From: Gyrodactylus bullatarudis
Taxonomy: Eukaryota > Platyhelminthes > Monogenea > Gyrodactylidea > Gyrodactylidae
Direction: 5' to 3'
NCBI GenBank assembly: GCA_012064415.1
Contig: SSNU01000792.1
Location: forward strand, 124,001 to 188,000
Length of the DNA stretch: 64,000 bases
Positions 25,582 to 36,816 of the stretch are shown in pieces. Below the pieces are notes generated by a model that worked only from the letters and a program-made list of their open reading frames with translations, made no database searches and was not told the DNA's origin. Numbering within the stretch: position 1 is the first letter of the stretch; every line of letters begins with the position of its first letter. The position numbers and the translations under genes are program-made.

Positions 25582-28500
25582 ATGAACAACGATCATGGTG
25601 AGGATGATAATGAAAAGATTAAAAACCAGAAATTGCTCGAAATGTATCAACAGAGAATATACGTAAATTAATTGGTAATATTTGGTCTAGGAAATGGAAA
25701 TGGAGAAGAGTCAGCTAAAGAGAAAACTCATAGCATTGGAACAGGACTATTCGTTACACGTGAATGAATTAAAATGTAATATTTCCGATCTACATGCGGA
25801 TATAAAGAAACAAAAGGACATCAACAAGAACCAAGATCAGTCTAATCAGAGAAAACTGAACGAAGTGATTGCTGAAAATGAAGAATTGAAAACAACAATA
25901 GAGAGAAACAATCAAGAATTTTCTAGCATGTCGAAAAAGATGGCCATAATGCAAAGTGACTTGGAAGCAAAGAGAGAAATTATTCAGAGAAATCTAAAGA
26001 CCATTGAAGAATTCAAAAATGAAATAATGATGCTGAAAAAGGAGAATGGCGAACTTGAAATGAAGATTTCCTTGATAATTGAGGAGAGAGATTTATTGTA
26101 TCAGACTCTCCAAGAATCCGAAGAGAGAATACTAGTTCTTGAGGAAACCAACAAGAAGCATACCGATTATGTAAGTATTTTAAGCTACAGTTTCAATATA
26201 GAGATTCATAATTATTATTTTCAATCCTAACAATAGATAACAAACCAGCAAAATGAAATCTACAGCCTTGAGTTATCTGCTGCCAATTTACACGAGAGAT
26301 TAAGAAATATATCATTGGATGGAAAGAACAACCAGAGTGCCATAGATAATAATAATATTTCTAACCAGCAACGTTCCTCCCAGCCAACCCATTCTTTAAT
26401 GGCAGAAATACAGAATTCGGCTTCCTGCACGAATGATCTTACAAGTGATGACCTTACAATGATGACAAATGATGAATATGAAATGGACGATGAGGCCTTT
26501 ATAACCTACATCAAATCAAACGAGAACATGGCTACTGACCAAATATCGAATAGAATTATGAACCCACAGATTCAGTCATCTTCCTCTGATTTCAACTACC
26601 CAGAAGAGAATATCAACTCCGATAACTTTCTGGGTCATTTGCGTCTTGAGGTCTTGGACATTTTTCAACAGATGCGCCAAATGTGCGTTGAAATCTCTTC
26701 GAAACAGTCGAATAACAACTCAGATAATGGTTATTGCACTCCAGATGAATTGGCGTTTGTCGAGATGAACTTTAGGCTAGGCTCACTACGTGGAGTACTC
26801 TCAGATTTGAGATCGCTCCTCACAGAGTTGAGCGTGAATGACACCTCAGAGAATCATTCAAGAATAACTGTGAGTCAATTGAGGATCTCTCTCCTTGTCT
26901 CTCGTCTCATTATTAAGATAAATTAATGTTTACCTTTTCTGATACTGGTTTAACTTTCCATTTAAATGATAGTCTTGGTGAGTGAATTATCTCTAATGTT
27001 GCTCTTTCCTCTCCATACATAATATGTATATATTGCACCTACCTTTTCCCCCTGTTTACACAAAATTCATTTAAAAGTTTACTACTCAACTCTGATTGGT
27101 TAGTTAAAAAGCATACATTTATTTAATCATATTTTGTATATCTAATAGTAATACTATTTCAATCAAAAGAGAATTCAATCAAACATGAATTTTATTGTCA
27201 AAAGAATTAATCACTCGAAGTCGTTCTTGTTCGAGCACTATAGCACAATCATACACATTTGTCTTTATAAGCCTTTATATTAAAATTAATGGATGACTCT
27301 TGATGAAACTGAGAGCTTCATGTGTGTAGACAATGTCTCTCTGTAATTGTATTGTAAATAATTGTAAATATTTTATAAATGTTCATGAGGCTTGACTGAG
27401 ATTTATAAACTCATTTCTCTTTCTTTTTTCAAGAAGAGAAAGAGTGACTTGATAAAGAATTAAAATCATTGTTAGCTATTGAAAATCAATTTTCATCGAT
27501 TAACTATAGTGCATTTAAACATAACCCGGGTGTTTTAGTAAAAGTAATAGTAGTTGAACTAAAATTCTATAAAACTTTTGTAAAACAATTTGCCTACTTT
27601 TATAACACATGCGTGAGTACAAAAGTAGAGAGAAAGGGTACTATCTAATGTTTTTTTCTCGGATTCAAAGTTGACATTGTGGTTGAATTAGTACGCTCTT
27701 TTGGTTGATATATATATATTCTCCCACAAAGACCATATAAAGATTGAGCCAACTTATTAAGGAAAGTAAATAGTTTTAGTAGTAGAAACAACAATTCGAT
27801 GAGTCATGATGTATCTCTCTGTGGAAAGTGAAAATAAACAAACTTGATGCATCTCTGGAGGGGTCTATTAACAAATACTATAATATTGATTTTTCTAGCA
27901 TTTGGTCAATTCAACCTCCATCAGAGATTTGCAGACATGTTATGAGGAACAACTTTCAGTTGCCGAGAAGAAGGCCAATAAACTCACAAGGTTGAACAAA
28001 ATTGTAAGCTTCAAGCTAAATAGCTCAAAATTTGTGAAAGGTTGACTTATCTTAATCTTGTTTCTGACACCTTGGTGCTCATTAGTAAATAGTTAATGAT
28101 TAAACTAATTAAAAAATTATTTAGTGGAAACGTTTAAATGTAAGTTTCAATTCCTCATTCGTCATTTTGGCACCTGGTTTTAATCAACAACCTTCTTTTA
28201 CATTTATTGTAACCCAACCTGTAAATGGATTCACCCCATTAATATACATCATCTTAATTAATTCTAAAAAATATATGCACATAAATAGTATTAGTAACTC
28301 ATATTGAGTAGAGTAGGGAACTAAAATACAGAGCAGGGCAGTGCTTATCATATCATAGACTTCATCATATGAGGATTAATAAAGATTCTTTATTAAAGGA
28401 GGAATTTTACAATATCATATTAATCTTTAAAAGAAGATAAAAATGTTTTTTTTATTTAATAAAAAGCTTGGCGAATCTGATAACTTGACAATTAACGCTG

Positions 28501-29163
28501 AGGCAATACCATCAACGTCAACTGAGAACCCTGAAGAGATTATCAACTCGATTAAATATGAAAGACAACTCATTGAAGAACAGTAAATTCTACTTTTATT
28601 TATTTTTTATACTATATTTGGAAAATACTAAATCTGAATGAATTAAGTAAAAAGCTTTTTACTATATATGGAGATTAATCAAATTCGTGAATCATTCACG
28701 TAAATTGTATGTCAACTTTGTTAATCAAGGTTATATTGGAGAATTGATAAACAAGCTTTTTACATTCATTCGATTTGATAACCTACCGCCTTATGAAAAA
28801 TTATTATTTTAATAAAGTACCTAGAAAAACATGATACAAAAACCATGTTGGGTTATCAATAAACTTTTAATTTTTACTAATTTTTTTAGACGTACAACCC
28901 TTCAGAGGGAATTAGAGACTTACCAAAATGACCTGCAAGAGTTGAGGTCTCGAATTGAACAATTATCGAGCATTGAATCTACATCAGGTCAAATGAAACT
29001 TCCAGACATGGATCTTATCATGACATTACAAGTAAGTCTATTTTCACACATTGAGTAGTCAGATTTAAAGATTACACTACTCTCTAATTTTCGCACTGAT
29101 GAGCTAGATAAATTTTATTTATTCGATCAGGACTTTGAAGATGAAAAATACGAATACGATTAG
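25582..29163 (+). CDS. Coiled-coil protein of unknown function, 7 exons
   Basis: I do not recognise this gene. Exons are 25582-25662, 25691-26170, 26237-26869, 27899-28003, 28467-28582, 28890-29031 and 29131-29163; every phase joins and gives 529 residues, which strongly supports one gene. Intron 1 is 28 bp, while later introns are 66, 1029, 463, 307 and 99 bp. Residues 1-210 are a continuous heptad-rich coiled coil (MEKSQLKRKLIALEQ and onward). The middle is a polar Ser/Asn/Asp-rich stretch with a short helix (FLGHLRLEVLDIFQQMRQ), and a second coiled coil (LQRELETYQNDLQELRSRIE) leads to an acidic end DFEDEKYEYD. The layout recalls cytoskeletal or motor adaptors, but no family word could be matched, so no function is proposed. 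Confidence 0.75.
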
Positions 29164-29626
29164 AAATGTTCATTCGATTCGAGAGTGAAAGAAGAACCCT
29201 GTGATATTTTCATTGTATTACACACGTACATGCCTTCAAAACCAAACCCCACCTAATTACTGAAAAATGTATCCTCAAACCTTCTCGATCACAGGCGTGT
29301 GTGTGATATGTCAAGCCCCACATTTTATTTGCATTTATGTTGTGAATGTGATGGAAGAAATAAATTTAAAATCAACCCAATCAACCCTGATATTTCCTCG
29401 GTTTTTTATTACGACTCATGTGTAAGAGTTGCAAAAAAGAGTATTGAGCATGATTTGCATATGATGATTGGAGGAATAAACCTTTTAATACTGTTTTAGA
29501 TCATTCTGTTGATATATTAAACCTTGCTAAAACATATAATATATATTTCCTACTGTAATATGTATCGATATAACTACTATTAGTTATAAACTAATGCCTT
29601 TTTTCATAAAAATTATATAAATTAAA
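29164..29626. other. Convergent 3' gap, coiled-coil gene / MRM2
   Basis: This 463 bp stretch holds the 3' ends of two converging genes. A 66-codon plus frame at 29299-29499 has no support. Nothing else was seen. Confidence 0.4.
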
Positions 29627-30592
<966 letters not shown>

Positions 30593-30750
30593 TTAGAACA
30601 AATAAGGAGTATATAGCAAGAAAGACTAAAGCAATTTAAAATAAAAAGAAAAATCTGTTTTTTTTATTCAAGCAATGGACTCTTTTTTGTATGTATAACA
30701 TCTAATGATAAATAAAGGTTCATAAATGATTTGCAATTTCAAAGTGTATC

Positions 30751-33700
30751 CTATACAGGAAAGATTTGAGTAGGGTTTGGTCTAAATCTTGTCCTCAATT
30801 TGTCACACAACGGGCAGGAGGAGTCTTGAAATATCAGAGGTATCACCAATGTATAGAGTAAGATACTGGTAAAATATACTGACCAGGCTGGCAGTGGAGT
30901 CTGAGAGACTATCTCACTAGGACTCCTCATGCCAGAGCTGAGTGAAGGTGGCGGCCATAACCAAATCCCAGCATGGATGGCATCTCGACACAAGTGACTT
31001 GTCCATGCAATTAGGAAGGAGGCCAGGTAAAACCAGATGATAGAACTATACTTGACACCAAGATGACGTAAAAAGAGGAAAGCGTAAATGTACAGAGTCC
31101 AGAATATGATTGGTCCCACAAACCAATGCAGGAATGGCCTGCCCTTTAAATTGATGGCACCCTAAATCATTGGAAAACTGGCATTAGAGAAAATTCTAGC
31201 CATTCATTTATAATTAATAATATTTATTTTAAAAATGCATAGTAATTCAAATTCTTCAATTACCTTGGCCAATGTGAGCTTTTTCACTTTTCTCTCCACT
31301 GTTACTATTTACTGGAGAGTTTTGGTGTTTTTTTCAGCTTGCATTTTATTCTTATTTTCTTTGACTTTACTATTTCTTTCATGAGTTGCAAAAATATTAT
31401 CTTGAATGAACTTTTAACTAATATCATTTTTGAAGAATTACCACTGATGATGCTTCAAGAAATGTACATTTGGTTTTAATATATCTTCTTTTAATTTTCT
31501 AAATTATGAATATAAGTGGATTTTCGGACGTGTTTGAAAAATTACGTGAATTACTTATTCGTAAATAGTAAAAGATGAATAAAATTAGAATAATATGTAA
31601 GCTGAAAAAAACACCAAAACTCTCCAATTAATAGCAACAGCGGAGAGAAAAGTGAAAAAGCTCACATAGGCCAGGGGAGTTGAAGGTTATAAGAATAGTT
31701 TTTTTGAACACATAGATTAGGTTTGTATAGATTAATAAAGAATTTCTCTTTAACCCATACATCTATGCTGTCATCTCCTGGGTTTTGTACAAAATGGAAA
31801 AGTTCGAAACCGAAGCAGCATGGTTCTCCTGTTTGATATGCCTAGTTACTGCAGTATCCTTATTCAGATGATCATTTGATCGTGTCTTTCAAATTTTATT
31901 CGATCTATTCCATCTCTATCCTCGGGACTTTTTGACCGCCGACGTGTACCTCTACCTTATAAGTCATAGTTGATTCGAAAGAATACTAGTTCTTCTTTCA
32001 GAAAAGTCGTCAATAGACTATTTTTAGTTTCTTTAAAACATAAATATGGCTTGAGAAAGTAACCTGTCCAATATATGACCCGCTGTGGCTTGAATACAAT
32101 GTCAAAAAAGATTAATTTATTTTTCATTAATATAATTATGAAAATATGATATAGAGTCGTTAAAGTAAATTTTCCGGTATAAAAGTACGACTACTACAAT
32201 AGGCCTACGATAAATAAATGTTTGTAATGAAGGGTTCAGAATTTCAACAAAAAGATGAATGTTTGTTTCTGAATCATCATCATCATTGTTTATCATTTGA
32301 CATTATCGCTGTGAAATGTCCTTGAAAAATACAAGTACTACATTTATCTATAGTTAGCTGAAGTTAGATGGGTTCAGTTGGAAATCTTTTCGGGTTATTG
32401 ATCAAATATTTTAAATGAACGTTTATGGCAACTGTTGATGAAGATGTCTCTATGGTATGTCAACGACTATTTCACCAGCATCTACTCAAAGTGTGATATT
32501 CCATCCCCTGTTAGTACCCAAAATGTTACTCCTCCTATTATCTCCACTGATCTCATTATTGACATTCTCCTTGACTTAAAATCAAAAAAAAGAAAAGACA
32601 GATTTCTTGTATCCGGCGAATTATTACTCTCCCTTCCCTATATGTTCTTCGAATTATTTTCAAAATGTATATCCGAACTTATTTCTCATTGTTATCTCCC
32701 TTCCGAATGGCTTATAATTAAAATAATCCCTATCCCCAAATGTAAACTTCCCAAATCACCTAATGACCTAAGACTTATCTCAAATATTCCTATTTTTCTC
32801 TCTATTATTGATCTTGTTATTAATGACCATTTATCATCAACCAATATTTCCTTCATAGATCCCAATCAACATGGATTTATTAAAAAACGAAGTACCAATC
32901 TACTCTCATTTCTAGACTGTGCCCATGGATTAATTTTCAAAAAATTCGAGTGTGCAGTTGTCTATGTTGACATATCCAAAGTGTTCGATAGGCTTCCCTT
33001 CAAATGTATCCAAGACTCTCTAGAATGCAACGGTGTTAACCCTTACGTTATCAACAATTTCTGACCCAAAGATTCCAATTCGTTCACTCCAACGGTATAA
33101 ACTCCAACCTCAGTCCCATTACCTCAGGAGTTCCCCAAGGTTCAATCATTGGTCCAACCTTATTTAACCTGGTTTTCTCATCAATAAAACCATCATCCTC
33201 CTCAGTCATCTACTTTAAATACGCTGATGACATCAAAATTATCATCTCCCTTAGTAGTTCTTATAACCCCATCCAGTCAGAGCTAGATCATCTTGAAATC
33301 TCCCTTTCCCGAATTGATCTTAGTCTCAATAAGCTAAAAACAAATATTATGCTGCTCTCTAACAACTTGCCTATTGATCCATCTCATACACCACTTCTAG
33401 TCTCATCTATTATTGACCTTGGCCTCTGCTATGAAAAATCATTAAAAACAAAATAGCATGCTAATACTATTTGAACGAAGATGCGATGCAAATGTTACTT
33501 CCTCAAAAAGTTTTTCATCACATATGCCATCCGCATCTCTCTCTCTTCAAAGGAGTTTTTCTCCCTCACTTTGACTATGGGTCGGGACTCCTTTGTGTAG
33601 AAAACTTGAGAGGATCCAATATCTCTATCTTTGCTCATGTTTTGGACCTTTTTCTTACAAAGCTCTTCTAACAATGTCCAGTTTCCATGCGTTACGGCTC

Positions 33701-34308
33701 AGAAGAATTGCTGCCTCTACCTCCCTTTTTACCAATGGATCAGCACCCAGCGACCAAAGATATAACATCCATTCATCCCAGGGTTATACCATCCTATATA
33801 GTGCCCTCCTACCTCTCCGATTCCGTTTCCAGATTAACTTGAATATTTTTAAAAACATGAAAATTTCCTCTATTTGTAATTAATCATACAGATTTATCCT
33901 AGAGAACTTTGATTTATTTTATAATTATTTTCCTTAAATGCATGCATTTATTTTCTTATCAAAAATAAAAATCTATTATATATATATATATATGTAAGAA
34001 AAGTAACAAGTTGAACTCACTTTAAGGGAGAATGATTCGGCAACTATAAAATGATCAACATCGATGAGGATAGCTCCTATAAAGGCAAAAAAGGATGCCT
34101 TAATAAGGACTAGGTAACAGAGTGTAGAATCTGTTATCTGAGCATAGACTGGTACAATGCACAGAATGGCGACAAAACCATGTATAAACGATTGTAGGAC
34201 ATAATCCTGGGATGATCCAATATACTTTGAAGAGTTTTCAACAACTTGAAGGATGATTGTTGCACCTACGCTAGATAACAAGGGATACCATCGGCTTATG
34301 CTAAATAC
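30751..34308 (-). CDS. TMEM267: TMEM267-type membrane protein, 2 exons without an ATG
   Basis: Small multi-pass membrane protein of unknown role. Exons are 34308-34021 and 31161-30751, both phase 0, with 232 codons before the stop (human TMEM267 215 residues). Conserved words are ILIDVDHFIVAESFSLK, GRPFLHW and AWTSHLCRDAIHAGIW; histidines and acidic residues in DVDHF and SHxxRD recall a metal-dependent membrane hydrolase fold. About five hydrophobic segments are visible. The first exon opens at acceptor TTTCAG and the frame reads VFSISRWYPLL with no methionine. Between it and the GPN3 stop (122 bp) there is no usable ATG. The 2.86 kb intron contains Penelope-like pieces and a non-LTR retrotransposon. 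Confidence 0.85.
31240..31560 (+). mobile_element. Penelope-like element 3' tail, copy A
   Basis: The stretch GTGAGCTTTTTCACTTTTCT followed by CTCCACTGTT and GGAGAGTTTTGGTGTTTTTT matches the noncoding 3' tail seen after the GIY-YIG frame at 51250-51630. The copy continues through CTGATGA-N8-GAAATGTACATTT (31444-31469) to GGATTTTCGGACG, shared with copy C. No coding part precedes it. Confidence 0.75.
31588..31890 (-). mobile_element. Penelope-like element end, copy B (inverted to copy A)
   Basis: On the minus strand the last ~65 codons of a GIY-YIG protein can be followed with breaks (DDSIDVWVKEKFFIN, KPNLCVQKNYSYNLQLPW), then the common tail. Its 3' end faces that of copy A at 31240-31560, so the two form an inverted pair inside the TMEM267 intron. 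Truncated at its 5' side near 31890. Confidence 0.7.
32435..33885 (+). pseudogene. Broken non-LTR retrotransposon reverse transcriptase
   Basis: The frame 32435-33064 reads as the amino part of a LINE-type reverse transcriptase (WLIIKIIPIPK, NDLRLISNIPIFLSI, NQHGFIKKRST, VYVDISKVFDRL). After a frameshift near 33061 the protein goes on with SGVPQGSIIGPTLFNL and the catalytic box YADD (33219-33230). Further stops and shifts follow, and the carboxy part (FLPHFDYGSGLLC, KLERIQYLYLC, ALRLRRIAASTS) resembles the end of Jockey/CR1-type proteins. No endonuclease domain or 5' end was found. It lies in the TMEM267 intron, opposite to that gene, and is inactive as seen. Confidence 0.85.
33974..33993. 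repeat. (TA)n microsatellite
   Basis: About ten TA units sit just outside the splice donor of the first visible TMEM267 exon and at the 3' end of the non-LTR element region. Confidence 0.8.
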
Positions 34309-34430
34309 CTGAAAGGAATAAAAAATTTTATTAGTATCGAGTAGAAAGTAAAAAGAAAAAGAAAAAACAATGAGAAAATAGAATTTTCAATTAGAAAAAT
34401 AGAGTTTATTATCAAGTTTGTGAATATTTT

Positions 34431-35313
34431 TTATCCATTGAAGCGTTCTTGGATAGACTCCATTTCCTGTTCAGCGTCATCATAGGCTCTGTTGGCTGAA
34501 TCAACATAGTCATAGAACTGTAAGCAGAGGTCAATTTGGACGAGAACATTTTGAATGGTTTCCTCGTCGTCTCTATTCAGCGGATAGAACTGAATCATGC
34601 TGTAATCCTCAATGAGTTTGGCCATTGCCTCGTCTAGTCTTCTGAGATTCTTTGAGCCGGGGGCATGAAGTTCACAAATCTCACGTATATCTGGTTCGAG
34701 AAATCTGGTCTTGATTCTTGTCTGTTGGCTATCGCTTAACATGTCCAATTTAGTCATGACGTTAATGTGGGAAACTCCCAACGTCACCATACCTGACATG
34801 GCAGATAGCATGCCGGCAAGGAAATGGGACGAATCAACCAAGAATCTAGCATCTAATATGAATACACTGACAAATCGAAAATCATATTTCTTTTCTAAAT
34901 GCTCAATTAACAACGGCATAATGGTTAAATGGCTATACAATTCAACCTGACCTGGGCAGTCAAAGAGGATGTAATCACATTCTTCTTCACCAATACACTC
35001 ATTAAGCCAATCCAAGTTTTTCAAGAGATATTCCATGCAAAAGATGAGACCGCCATTAGGACCCAAGTGGAGATCTGCATCTTCCATTGCATCGTCAAGC
35101 TGAAAAGTGTCGATATTGAAAACGAATTTAATTTACTTCAATAAGGTCCCTAATATCCCCGGCAGGAGTGTATTCAAATTTTTCTGCTGCAGGATCTAGA
35201 TTAATTACTTTACATGGATGCCTAACGGATTCACAATGTGCCTGAATGGTATGACAATATGTAGATTTTCCGCATCCAGCAGGTCCTATAACGATTTGAC
35301 CGAATCTTGGCAT
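34431..35313 (-). CDS. GPN3: GPN-loop GTPase 3, 2 exons
   Basis: GPN GTPases act in cytoplasmic assembly and nuclear import of RNA polymerase II. Exons are 35313-35137 and 35099-34431 with a 37 bp intron, giving 281 residues (human GPN3 284). The P-loop is GPAGCGKST (10-18), the family GPN tripeptide is in LHLGPNGGLIF, G3 is DCPGQVELY, and the G4-like box is NVMTKLDML. The start MPRFGQIVIGPAG is typical of GPN2/3, and DDAMEDADLHLGPNGG fits GPN3. It is divergent from the tetraspanin and is the first gene of a minus-strand block with TMEM267 and MRM2. Confidence 0.94.
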
Positions 35314-35522
35314 GCAATTCGACTGAAAATTATGTCAACGTGATTTCAAAAATTCAAAGATATTAATTAGATTCCAATTATTGGAATTAGATTATTTCTA
35401 AAAATTTTTGAACTGTAGATACAAAAGAACAAACTCGTCCTGAAAAGTTGGTGTTTTATTAGTTTGGCCACAATTTGATTTTTCTTTAATAATCAAAATT
35501 TCTTGAACAGTCAGGTTAAACC
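35314..35522. promoter_or_regulatory. Divergent start region GPN3 / tetraspanin
   Basis: These 209 bp separate two opposite start codons. No motif was assigned. Confidence 0.5.
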
Positions 35523-36226
35523 ATGTCTTGTGTATCATGTATACGTTTGTTTATGATTACGATAAACTTCCTATTTAGTGTAAGCTATATTCCTTATTTT
35601 AGATTATTGGATGTATAATGGTTGTGGCTGGATTATTTTTCTTCTATACAGACTTTTCAACTCATAAATCTCTTACACACCTGGGCATATTCTTGTTGAT
35701 TTTCACGGCTATTGGATTATTTACAATTGTGCTCAGTATTTTGGGCTGTTGTGGAGCTTTCCATTACAACAGATGCATTCTCTCTACATATTTTCTCTTT
35801 TTGCTCCTCCTATTCTCTGGCGAGATTGCTCTCGGTTTCTCTGGTATTGCTAATAAAGAAACAATAAAAAATGGAATTGAAAATCTCTTGAGGGAATCTA
35901 TGAATTCAGCAAAAGATGATGGATTCAGCATCATGTCAGTTATCGAGTATACCTTCAAATGTTGTGGATTCAATGGCGCTATAGACTATCCATATTCTCG
36001 AAATTCCTGTTGCATTGACAGTTCATTCACATGTACAATAGGTAAATATTTTGAAAGGGGATGCTATTCAAAGATTGAATCAATTACTGACCATGTAATA
36101 ATTCTATTTGGAATCATAATTGGCGTTGCTGTCCTTCAGTTCATCGGTCTAGTCTTTTCCTTGGTCTTGTGCTGTGCTGGTAAGCAAGGCAATGACAATC
36201 GTTATTACACACCTGTCTACAATTAA
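35523..36226 (+). CDS. Tetraspanin, 2 exons with a 23 bp intron
   Basis: Tetraspanins organise membrane microdomains. Exons are 35523-35579 and 35603-36226; 226 residues. The 23 bp intron (GTAAGC to TTTTAG) is the shortest in the window. Four membrane helices are visible, with GCCGAFHYNRC after TM2. The large outer loop has the CCG motif (FKCCGFNGA), a second double cysteine (NSCC) and a later GC, so the diagnostic cysteines are present. The C-terminus ends YYTPVYN. The subfamily cannot be named. It converges on the EHD gene. Confidence 0.92.
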
Positions 36227-36816
36227 TCATCCTTAAAGACGACCAACAAACTCAATCATTATTATTTAGGTTTTTTATTTTGTTATTATCTAATTTCGAA
36301 TCCTGGTCAAACGACTTTTGTAATAATTTTAGTAGCTCTCTTATTTGCATTTGATTAATTTTCATCATCCGAATGTTACGTGGTAATGTATGTAAAAAAC
36401 AAGACATCGAAAGGGTTCATTTATCAAGAAATAATTTATTTAATTTGAAATAAATCACCAAACGAAAAGAATCTTTTTGATATTCAAGTTTAATTTTATC
36501 AGGTTATATTTCTGACATTGAGTAGATTTGAAAGAAAAGCTTTTAGGGTCACATACGAGTAGTGTAAAAAAAATAATTTTAAATATCACAATCCCTTGTA
36601 AAAAACTAGGTAATGATTTATGAATTAGTAATTGTAATAAATATTAAGGAATGTACTGAAAATTATCATCATCAATTCTTTTGAATAAATTCAAGTGTCT
36701 TTCAGTTTAGATTAGTAGTTCTTTTTTTTCTGATATGTTGCACACAAAAAACATAAAAATAGCTGTAAAAATCCTTTTGTCAAATCGAACGGAAAGGCTG
36801 TGTTTTAAAAATATTT
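36227..36816. other. Convergent 3' gap, tetraspanin / EHD
   Basis: This 590 bp AT-rich stretch lies between two converging genes. Nothing was recognised. Confidence 0.4.
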
